From: CAZZKE01 sp964655005
Lineage (GTDB): Bacteria > Pseudomonadota > Alphaproteobacteria > Rhodospirillales > JABHCV01
DNA: 14,607 bases
NCBI GenBank assembly: GCA_964655005.1
Contig: CAZZKE010000070.1
Span: 1-14,607, forward strand
Direction: 5' to 3'
Of this stretch, positions 1 through 6,046 are shown piece by piece (positions within the stretch are counted from its first letter, which is position 1; the number at the start of each line of letters is the position of its first letter). Below the pieces are notes generated by a model. The model searched no databases, was not told the DNA's origin, and saw only the letters and a list, made by a program, of their open reading frames with translations. Made by a program: the position numbers and the translations under genes.

Positions 1-1
1 A

Positions 2-55
2 GGACCACAGGCCTTCATCTTCCAACTAGATACTGGCGGCGGGGCGCACATATGA
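2..55 (+). CDS. Possible 3' end of an upstream gene (partial)
   Basis: One frame stays open from the window edge and ends in TGA at 53-55. It would give the C-terminal peptide GPQAFIFQLDTGGGAHI. Its TGA overlaps the ATG of nadB at 52 as ATGA, the same coupling used at several other junctions in this window, and that is the main reason to list it. Seventeen codons are too few to identify the protein. nadA often precedes nadB in bacteria, but nothing visible here proves that this is nadA. A second frame is also open over this stretch, so the call is tentative. Confidence 0.3.
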   Translation, partial: GPQAFIFQLDTGGGAHI

Positions 56-1659
56 TTATGTTGTGGCCCATGAATGACGATAGCACATTCGATGTTTTGG
101 TCATCGGCAGCGGCGCCGCCGGGCTCAGCCTGGCCCTGGCCGTCACCCCGCGGCTCCGGGTCGGCGTCATATCGAAGGGCCAGTTGCAGGAAAGCAGCAC
201 CTATTACGCCCAGGGCGGCATCGCCGCCGTGTTGGATGAAACCGACAGCATAGATTCTCATATCGACGACACACTGGATGCCGGGGCCGGCCTGTGCGAC
301 CCGCAGGCGGTGCGGTTTATCGTCGAAAACGGACGTCGGGCCGTCGAGAAACTGATCGGCTACGGCGTCGATTTCACGACTGCAGCCAACCCCGAAACCG
401 GCGCTTCGGAATACCACCTGACGCGGGAGGGCGGCCACAGCCACCGCCGGGTTATTCACGCCGCCGACGCCACCGGTCAGGCCGTCGAAACGGCCCTGAT
501 CGATCAGGTCCGGAACAACCACAAAATTGCCCTGCTCGACCACCATATCGCGGTCGATCTTATTACCGTGAAAGGCCGCTGCGTCGGCGCCTATGTGCTG
601 GACATCGAAAACGGGCGGGTCATCGCCTGCGGCGCCCGCGCCGTGGTGCTGGCCACCGGCGGGGCGTCGAAAGTATATCTTTATACCTCCAACCCGGATG
701 GTTCGACCGGCGACGGCATGGCCATGGCCTGGCGGGCCGGGGCCAGGGTGGCCAACATGGAATTCACCCAGTTCCATCCGACCTGCCTGTATCATCCCGA
801 TGCCAAGTCTTTCCTTATAACCGAAGCCGTGCGTGGCGAGGGCGGCCACCTGTTGCTGGCGGGCGGCGATCGATTCATGAAGAAATTCGATGAACGGGGT
901 GAACTGGCGCCCCGCGATATCGTCGCCCACGCCATCGATCACGAGATGAAGCGCACCGGCGACGAATGCGTGTACCTGGACATCAGCCACAAGCCCCGCG
1001 AGTTCATCACCGAACATTTTCCGACGGTCTACGGGCGCTGTCTGGAATTCGGCTTCGACATGACCAAACAACCGATCCCGGTGGTCCCGGCGGCCCACTA
1101 TACCTGTGGCGGAGTAATCACCGACCTTGAGGGAAGAACCAATATCGAGAACCTGTACGCCATCGGCGAAGTCGCCTACACCGGCTTGCACGGGGCCAAC
1201 CGCATAGCCAGCAATTCATTGCTGGAATGCCTGGTGTTGTCGGAATCGGCGGGCCGCCATATCATCGCCCAGATGGACCAGACCCCGCCGCCGCCGCCGC
1301 TCGCCGCATGGGATGAAAGCTGGGTCCGGGATTCCGATGAAGACGTGGTGATCGCCCACAATTGGGATGAAATTCGACGCTTCATGTGGGATTACGTGGG
1401 CATCGTGCGGACCGACAAGCGGCTGCAACGGGCCGGCCACCGGATCGACCTGCTGCGGCGCGAAATTGCCGATTATTACGGCAATTACAGAATCAGCAGC
1501 GACCTGCTGGAACTGCGCAATCTGGCTCAGGTAGCGGAACTGATTATCCATTCGGCGATGGCCCGCAAGGAAAGCAGGGGGTTGCATTTCACGCTCGATT
1601 ACCCGAATCTCGATGACGACGCCAGGCACCCGACCGTCTTGAGCCCGGAACATGAATGA
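52..1659 (+). CDS. nadB: L-aspartate oxidase NadB
   Basis: Flavoprotein that oxidises L-aspartate to iminoaspartate, which NadA (quinolinate synthase) condenses to quinolinate for NAD synthesis; cytoplasmic. At 535 residues it has the usual family length. The FAD-binding GSGAAG lies at residues 19-24, followed by the succinate dehydrogenase/fumarate reductase-type fold with STYYAQGGIAA near 49-59 and a TGGASK segment near 202. Residues matching the known E. coli active site are present: E126 in REGGHSHRR, H242 in FHPT, R288 in APRD, H349 in AAHYTCGG and R384 in GANRIASNS. This retained set argues for the oxidase rather than a generic fumarate reductase. A helical C-terminal domain follows a run of five prolines (412-416). 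The ATG at 52 is chosen because a GGGG tract lies 7 bases upstream and it overlaps an upstream stop; ATGs at 58 and 70 are alternatives. The next gene starts inside its stop region. Confidence 0.95.
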   Translation: MIMLWPMNDDSTFDVLVIGSGAAGLSLALAVTPRLRVGVISKGQLQESSTYYAQGGIAAVLDETDSIDSHIDDTLDAGAGLCDPQAVRFIVENGRRAVEKLIGYGVDFTTAANPETGASEYHLTREGGHSHRRVIHAADATGQAVETALIDQVRNNHKIALLDHHIAVDLITVKGRCVGAYVLDIENGRVIACGARAVVLATGGASKVYLYTSNPDGSTGDGMAMAWRAGARVANMEFTQFHPTCLYHPDAKSFLITEAVRGEGGHLLLAGGDRFMKKFDERGELAPRDIVAHAIDHEMKRTGDECVYLDISHKPREFITEHFPTVYGRCLEFGFDMTKQPIPVVPAAHYTCGGVITDLEGRTNIENLYAIGEVAYTGLHGANRIASNSLLECLVLSESAGRHIIAQMDQTPPPPPLAAWDESWVRDSDEDVVIAHNWDEIRRFMWDYVGIVRTDKRLQRAGHRIDLLRREIADYYGNYRISSDLLELRNLAQVAELIIHSAMARKESRGLHFTLDYPNLDDDARHPTVLSPEHE

Positions 1660-2278
1660 ACCGAATAAATTATCGGCCAATGTCGCCCTTGTCATCGGCG
1701 CCGCACACGGCATCGGGCTGGCCATCGCCAAACGGCTGGCGGCGGAAGGCTGTGGCCTTCACCTGGCCGATGGCAACGAAACCGATCTGGAAGAGGCGAT
1801 AGAAGCAATCGGCCTTGACGACGACAACGAACCGGAAACCCATCCCACGGATATCAGCGACGCCATCAACGCCGCCGCCCTGGCCCTGGAATGCGAAGAG
1901 GCCAATATTCTGATCAACACCATGCCTTCGCCACCGACCGGCGGCATCGGGGACCTGGACGACGACGACTGGCGGCAGACATTCGAAGAATCCATCCTCG
2001 GCGTCATCAACATGGCCCGGGAAGTCTATGAATCCATGCAGGATACGGGCGCCGGAATAATTTTCAACATCGGCTGTTCCGGCCAGCCCGTGGGTCACCC
2101 GGCAAGCATTTGCCAGGATACCGTCAATGCCGCCCTGCGGACATTTTCGGAAAACCTGGACCGGGAAGCCGCCCGGCACGGCGTACGGGTGTTTTTTCAA
2201 CTGCCGTCCCCGAAACAGGACCCGGCGGCCCTGGCCGATGACGTGGTTAAGCAAATTCTCGGGCATCAGGCTTCATGA
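1652..2278 (+). CDS. SDR-fold protein, probable pseudoenzyme
   Basis: A short-chain dehydrogenase/reductase relative of 208 residues, shorter than the usual 240-260. The Rossmann start is clear: VALVIGAAHGIGLAIAKRLA (11-30) keeps the GxxxGIG dinucleotide-binding turn, with Ile in place of the usual Thr before it. The downstream catalytic features are gone. The NNAG motif reads NTMP (89-92), the active-site Asn position appears to be Ser114, the Ser region reads NIGCSG (139-144), and the YxxxK pair reads I153-CQD-T157 in front of the well-conserved AALRTFSENL helix. The sequence is otherwise intact, acidic and uninterrupted, so it looks like a maintained protein and not a decaying gene. It may bind a nucleotide or act as a partner or regulator; the function is unknown. 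Its ATG overlaps the end of nadB by 8 bases and its TGA overlaps the next ATG by 4. Confidence 0.8.
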   Translation: MNEPNKLSANVALVIGAAHGIGLAIAKRLAAEGCGLHLADGNETDLEEAIEAIGLDDDNEPETHPTDISDAINAAALALECEEANILINTMPSPPTGGIGDLDDDDWRQTFEESILGVINMAREVYESMQDTGAGIIFNIGCSGQPVGHPASICQDTVNAALRTFSENLDREAARHGVRVFFQLPSPKQDPAALADDVVKQILGHQAS

Positions 2279-2958
2279 CCGAAGCCGGCAATCACGCCCT
2301 GCCCTCCAACCTGCCCCGAGGCGCCGCTTTTGAAGACGGCCTGTTCACCCAGGTGCTCAGGCCCGGTGGCCGTTCGGAACGGCGCCCGGCATTGTTTCTG
2401 GACCGCGACGGCGCCGTCGTGGTCGAAGCCCATTACCTGCATAAGGTCGAAGATGTCGAACTGATACCCGGTGCTGCGGCAACCATCGCGGCGGCCAACG
2501 CAATGTCCATCCCGGTTATTTTTGTCACCAACCAGGCCGGAATAGGATATGGCTATTTCGGATGGCCGGACTTTTTTGCCGTGCAGGATCGAATTTTTGC
2601 CGATCTTGCAGCCGAAGGGGCCTATGTCGATGGTGTTTTTGCCTGCCCTTTTCACGAAAAGGGCAGGCCGCCCTACGACCGCGCCGACCATCCGGCGCGC
2701 AAACCCAATCCGGGAATGTTGCTGGCGGCGGCCCGTCGCATGAATATTGATTTGAGCCGGTCGTGGATTGTCGGTGACCGGGCCGGCGACCTGGCGGCGG
2801 GGAAAAACGCCGGTATAGCCGGCGGCATCCACGTCCTGACCGGTCACGGTCGGCGCGACGGTGAACACAGCGAAGCGTTAGCGCTGGCCGACGCGGCCTA
2901 TCGCACCCTGGCGGCCCCGTCAATTGCCGAGGTTCCCGGTTTGACTACTTTGGTCTAG
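2275..2958 (+). CDS. HAD-IIIA family phosphatase, GmhB-like
   Basis: A 227-residue HAD-superfamily hydrolase most like D-glycero-D-manno-heptose 1,7-bisphosphate 7-phosphatase (GmhB) and the N-terminal histidinol-phosphatase half of HisB. All HAD motifs are visible: the nucleophile pair D43/D45 in FLDRDGA, VTNQAGIG (84-91) as motif II, K143 in ARKPNPGM as motif III, and D168/D172 in VGDRAGDL as motif IV. GmhB carries a zinc loop with one Cys-x-His and one Cys-x-Cys pair. Here C124 and a nearby H127 remain, but the CxC pair just before RKP is replaced by H139 and A141, so zinc binding is doubtful and substrate assignment uncertain. An N-terminal extension of about 37 residues precedes the HAD core. 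The start overlaps the SDR stop as ATGA. A 13-base perfect inverted repeat lies inside the gene at the zinc-loop codons. It could act on a sugar phosphate other than heptose bisphosphate. Confidence 0.85.
   Translation: MTEAGNHALPSNLPRGAAFEDGLFTQVLRPGGRSERRPALFLDRDGAVVVEAHYLHKVEDVELIPGAAATIAAANAMSIPVIFVTNQAGIGYGYFGWPDFFAVQDRIFADLAAEGAYVDGVFACPFHEKGRPPYDRADHPARKPNPGMLLAAARRMNIDLSRSWIVGDRAGDLAAGKNAGIAGGIHVLTGHGRRDGEHSEALALADAAYRTLAAPSIAEVPGLTTLV
2641..2668. repeat. Perfect 13-base inverted repeat within the HAD gene
   Basis: Left arm GCCTGCCCTTTTC (2641-2653), 2-base centre AC, and right arm GAAAAGGGCAGGC (2656-2668), with every position paired. It is preceded by a run of five T and not followed by one on either strand, so it does not have the form of an intrinsic terminator. 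In mRNA the loop would open to at least 4 bases, leaving a 12-pair stem. It encodes A-C-P-F-H-E-K-G-R of the HAD protein. Confidence 0.8.
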
Positions 2959-4600
2959 CGACGACTACCTTGTTGCGGCCGCCGTGTTTGGCTTCGTAGA
3001 GCGCCTTGTCGGACGCTTCGAGGAGTTCCGCCTGGGTCGCGAAAGTCGGAAAATCGGCGATGCCGCAACTTATGGTCACGGTGAATTGCTGACCGTCGCC
3101 GATTTGCACGATTGCGGCGAAGGAGCGCCGGATTTCATCCATTATATCCTGTGCTTTTTCGATGGAGGCCCCGACCAGCACGGCGGCGAATTCCTCGCCC
3201 CCCATGCGCCCGATTATATCGGCGCTGCGCAGTCGCTGCTTCAACAACCGGGACAGGCTTTTAATGACCATGTCGCCGACCGCATGGCCATAGGTATCGT
3301 TGACCGACTTGAAATGATCGATGTCGATCGAGGCCGCCACCACCGTTGTCCTGTCACGTTCGGCGCGGTTGATTTCCTTTTCCAGAAATTCCTGTGTCGT
3401 GGTGTGGTTGAGCAACCCGGTCATGCTGTCACGAATCATCCGTGAACGAAGGTTGCGGAACCGCCGGCTGCGCATCCTGATCGACGATATCAGGTGCGAC
3501 GGGCGGATAGGTTTGGTCAGGAAATCATCGCCGCCATACGCCATGGCGCCCAGTTGCTTGTCGACATCTTCCTCGCCGGACAGGAACACGATGGGAATGC
3601 CGGAATAAACTTCCTGCTGGCGAATGACCGAGGCCAGTTCATGGCCGTTGCAACCAGGCATGTACAGGTCCATCAGGACCAGTTCCGGCAAGAAATCGTC
3701 CAGCCGGTACAGAATATTCATGGGGTCGTTTTCGGTTTCGACAATCATCCCGGCGGCATTGAGGATTATCTTCGTATATAACGCCGTGCTTTCATCGTCA
3801 TCGACAACCAGTATCCGGTAATCTTCACCGCCGCCGTCCAGCGATTCGACATCCAGAGAATCGACCAAATCCGTGGTCAGCAACGGTTTGGTCAGAAACG
3901 AAGTGGCCTTCACCCGCAACGCCAGCAAGCGGCTGGAAACATCGCCGTTTTGCGAAATAACGACCAGCGGACAGGAAATTTTTTTATTGTCGAGAACGGC
4001 CCGTATGGTGGTCAGGGGCGACGGTCCGTGCCCCGTGGCGCCGCCAAGAAAATCAAGGTCGAAGACAACACCGGCCGGCGGCGAAGAAAGATCGACACCG
4101 GTAAATTCAGCATCGCCGGCGACCGTCACCACGACAAAACCGAAACTGCTTAGTTCCGTTTGCAATCTTGTAACCCATTCATCGTTGCAGCCGACCACGA
4201 TGACGGTGCGGGTGGTTACGGCGTCAATATCGGGCGATTTTTCCGGAAACGTGTCGGATTCTTGCCGCTGCGGGGTGGCGCCACCGGACAACGACGTTTC
4301 GACTGCTTCCCTCAGGTCTTCTATTAGCGGCCCGGCAAAATCAACATCCGGTTCGCCGGACAGTTCCAGCACCGCAGAGCATCTATTTTCGATCGCCCGT
4401 GCCGCCACGCTGATATCCGGAAACCCGAACGTGGCGCCGGACCCGACAAGCTTATGGGCCAGCGCCTTCATGGTTTCTACGGAAATCTCGTCGGCGACGA
4501 CGGCGGCTCGTTCTATTTCCGCCAGTTTTTCCGGCAATTGACCAAGATAGGATCGCTTTAGAAGCGCCAGTTTATCCTGAATATCGGCATTTTCCACCAT
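2945..4600 (-). CDS. Diguanylate cyclase, HPt-REC-REC-GGDEF
   Basis: A 551-residue cytoplasmic signalling protein predicted to make cyclic di-GMP from two GTP. Residues are numbered from the upstream TTG; subtract 3 for the ATG. An HPt domain lies at about 10-105 with the phosphorylatable H52 in AHKLVGSG. A first receiver domain (about 135-250) is degenerate: the acidic pair reads CND, while D184 and K241 remain. A second receiver (about 264-380) has D270-D272, phospho-acceptor D314, S344 and K366. The GGDEF domain (about 390-554) has GGEEF at 470-474 and an inhibitory-site RxxD (R461, D464) five residues before it. The layout resembles PleD with an added HPt. I prefer ATG 4600; TTG 4609, just after a GGGA, is possible. 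It follows the MarR gene on the same strand, so the two are probably co-transcribed. Its 3' end overlaps the convergent HAD gene by 14 bases. Confidence 0.9.
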   Translation of the reverse strand: MVENADIQDKLALLKRSYLGQLPEKLAEIERAAVVADEISVETMKALAHKLVGSGATFGFPDISVAARAIENRCSAVLELSGEPDVDFAGPLIEDLREAVETSLSGGATPQRQESDTFPEKSPDIDAVTTRTVIVVGCNDEWVTRLQTELSSFGFVVVTVAGDAEFTGVDLSSPPAGVVFDLDFLGGATGHGPSPLTTIRAVLDNKKISCPLVVISQNGDVSSRLLALRVKATSFLTKPLLTTDLVDSLDVESLDGGGEDYRILVVDDDESTALYTKIILNAAGMIVETENDPMNILYRLDDFLPELVLMDLYMPGCNGHELASVIRQQEVYSGIPIVFLSGEEDVDKQLGAMAYGGDDFLTKPIRPSHLISSIRMRSRRFRNLRSRMIRDSMTGLLNHTTTQEFLEKEINRAERDRTTVVAASIDIDHFKSVNDTYGHAVGDMVIKSLSRLLKQRLRSADIIGRMGGEEFAAVLVGASIEKAQDIMDEIRRSFAAIVQIGDGQQFTVTISCGIADFPTFATQAELLEASDKALYEAKHGGRNKVVVARPK

Positions 4601-4613
4601 GGTCCGCAAATTT

Positions 4614-4633
4614 CCCGTTAAAGGATCAACGGG
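4614..4633. promoter_or_regulatory. Hairpin in the MarR-cyclase gap
   Basis: CCCGTT (4614-4619), 8-base loop, AACGGG (4628-4633): a perfect 6-pair inverted repeat filling the short gap between the MarR stop and the cyclase start. On the - strand the second arm contains the GGGA that is the only ribosome-binding-like sequence near the cyclase start, so the structure could mask it. There is no T run, so it is not a convincing terminator. Confidence 0.4.
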
Positions 4634-4639
4634 CCCGAT

Positions 4640-5116
4640 TTACTGCCCGCCGTAATGAATATAATCTGACCACATGCGTTCCAATCGCCTGAGCGAATCC
4701 AGCAATATTTCAGATTCTTCGGGACTTTTTTGCTGCCCGTTGAAGATATTGGCATTGTTGTCTTCAAGTTCACGTATTTTTTTAACAATTTCGATGGCTT
4801 TTTCGGTCAGCTTGATACTGACCGAACGCTTGTCGTGGCTGGAGCGTTCCTGATCGAGATAGCCCAGTTCGACCAATTTCTTGATGTTATATGATACGTT
4901 CGACCCTTGGTAGTAGCCTCGCTCGATTAAATCACGGATAACGATTTCCTCCGTGCCGACATTGGCCAGAAGCATCACCTGAACGCCGTTGATGTCCCTG
5001 ACGCCCAGGCGGTTCAACTCGGTTCTAAGCACGTCGAGATAACGCCGATGCAGGCGTTCTATCAAATGGGTAAGTTCCAGATAGTTTTTTTTCACGCGAT
5101 CATTCCAAATATTCAT
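4640..5116 (-). CDS. MarR-family regulator, LdtR-like
   Basis: A 158-residue winged-helix DNA-binding protein of the MarR family. The segments LIERLHRRYLDVL (18-30), LGVRDINGVQVMLL (37-50), GSNVSYNIKKLVELGYL (71-87) and ERSSHDKRSVSIKLTEK (90-106) match, from memory, the alphaproteobacterial LdtR group, known as regulators of L,D-transpeptidase and stress genes. The recognition helix is GSNVSYNIKK and the wing is ERSSHDKRSV. The chosen start is ATG 5116 (MNIWNDR). A frame-open extension runs upstream as far as 5401, but it crosses the AT-rich promoter region and the divergent tadD gene, has no family resemblance and is rejected. ATG 5131 is a possible alternative. No strong ribosome-binding site is visible. 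The gene precedes the diguanylate cyclase on the same strand and is divergent from tadD, so autoregulation and control of both neighbours are plausible but inferred. Confidence 0.9.
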   Translation of the reverse strand: MNIWNDRVKKNYLELTHLIERLHRRYLDVLRTELNRLGVRDINGVQVMLLANVGTEEIVIRDLIERGYYQGSNVSYNIKKLVELGYLDQERSSHDKRSVSIKLTEKAIEIVKKIRELEDNNANIFNGQQKSPEESEILLDSLRRLERMWSDYIHYGGQ

Positions 5117-5145
5117 TATACCAAGGATCATTGATATTATACCAA
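5110..5145. promoter_or_regulatory. Candidate MarR operator and promoter
   Basis: TTGATATTATACCAA (5131-5145) is a near-perfect 15-base palindrome with only one mismatched pair around a central base. The half ATTATACCAA recurs at 5115-5124, exactly 21 bases (two helical turns) from its copy at 5136-5145. On the - strand both copies read TTGGTATAAT, containing the extended -10 form TGnTATAAT. The right-hand copy would start transcription near 5128-5130, just ahead of the MarR start at 5116. The left-hand copy overlaps that start codon, so it may serve as an operator half and not a promoter. I see no good -35 element. Binding by the adjacent MarR protein is inferred from form and location only. 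Confidence 0.55.
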
Positions 5146-5218
5146 ATTGCAGAAAGAATGACTGCAACCAGTTTCGTTTTTTCTCGATAAAATTCCGAAG
5201 CTGGAACACAATGGCCCG

Positions 5219-6043
5219 ATGAAACCGCACAAACCCCAGCGCACACTTACCATCGTCGCGACCCTCGCGGCGTCGCTGCTGCTTTCCTCCTGTTCGGGAC
5301 TGGTCAAAGACTTTAAGGAAATGCAGGCCGACAGCACCCAAAGCCGGGCGGCGCAGCTTATGCGTATCGCCACCAGCACCCGTCAAGGCGGCGATTTTCA
5401 ATCGGCCCTGGCGCTTTTTCGGCGGGCCAGCGGTCTGGCGCCGCAGGAACTGCCGCCGCTGATTGCCATCGGCGAAGTTTCCTACCGCCTTGGCCTGTAC
5501 GATCAGGCCGCCAGGGCCTACGAAAGGGCGATAGCCATCGCCCCCGACGACCTAACTTCGCACTCTGGATTAGGCAAGACCCTGATTGCGCTTGACCGGC
5601 CACAGCAGGCCGTGCCGCATTTCGAGACCGTGATAGGGCTGGCAGCCGACCGCTATGGCGGCTATAACGGGCTGGGGGTAGCCCTGGATATGCTGGGGCG
5701 ACACGGATTGGCGCAAGGGCAGTACCGCAAGGGGCTGGCGGTGGCGCCACGAACCCTGAGTGTGCTGAACAATCTGGCGCTGTCGCTGGCCATTGACGGG
5801 AAATTCGACGAGGCAACGGCGTTGCTGAGTCCGTTCCAGGACGACCCCCGGGCCGGTGCGCCGCTACGCCAGAATATGGCCCTGATATACGGCCTGGCCG
5901 GTCAGGAAAAAAAGGCCGCGGCGATAGCCTCGCGCGACCTGGCCGAAGGCGATGTGGTCAACAACCTCAAGTTCTATAAACGCCTGCGGGCCATGACCGG
6001 GAATGAGCGGGCAAAAGCCCTGCTTGGCGCCGTCAAAAGGTAA
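5219..6043 (+). CDS. tadD: Tad pilus TPR lipoprotein TadD
   Basis: A 274-residue outer-membrane-directed lipoprotein with tetratricopeptide repeats. In Tad systems TadD is thought to help assemble or localise the secretin. The N-terminus is a lipoprotein signal: basic residues, then a hydrophobic stretch (10-23) and the lipobox LLSSC with C25 as the predicted lipidated Cys. TPR-like helical pairs follow from about 40 to 245, for example YDQAARAYERAIAIAPDD and LNNLALSLAIDGKFDEA. The ATG at 5219 is the only start that keeps the signal peptide intact. Its upstream GGAA is about 12 bases away, farther than ideal, and a tiny ORF (5211-5222) sits in between. The gene is transcribed opposite to the other tad genes and converges on tadC with 3 bases between stops; it is divergent from the MarR gene, so it probably has its own promoter in 5117-5218. 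Confidence 0.88.
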   Translation: MKPHKPQRTLTIVATLAASLLLSSCSGLVKDFKEMQADSTQSRAAQLMRIATSTRQGGDFQSALALFRRASGLAPQELPPLIAIGEVSYRLGLYDQAARAYERAIAIAPDDLTSHSGLGKTLIALDRPQQAVPHFETVIGLAADRYGGYNGLGVALDMLGRHGLAQGQYRKGLAVAPRTLSVLNNLALSLAIDGKFDEATALLSPFQDDPRAGAPLRQNMALIYGLAGQEKKAAAIASRDLAEGDVVNNLKFYKRLRAMTGNERAKALLGAVKR

Positions 6044-6046
6044 TAC

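Noticed and set aside
1216..2266. Long - strand open frames opposite nadB and the SDR gene
   Set aside because: They have no domain signatures and lie opposite genes with clear motifs, so they are complement shadows.
5117..5401. Upstream extension of the MarR frame to 253 codons
   Set aside because: It runs through the AT-rich promoter region and opposite the start of tadD, and does not resemble any part of the MarR family. The family N-terminus fits ATG 5116.
6006..6024. AGC-GGGC-AAAA-GCCC-T-GCT stem near the end of tadD as a terminator
   Set aside because: It is inside coding sequence, has a bulge, and no T run follows on either strand.
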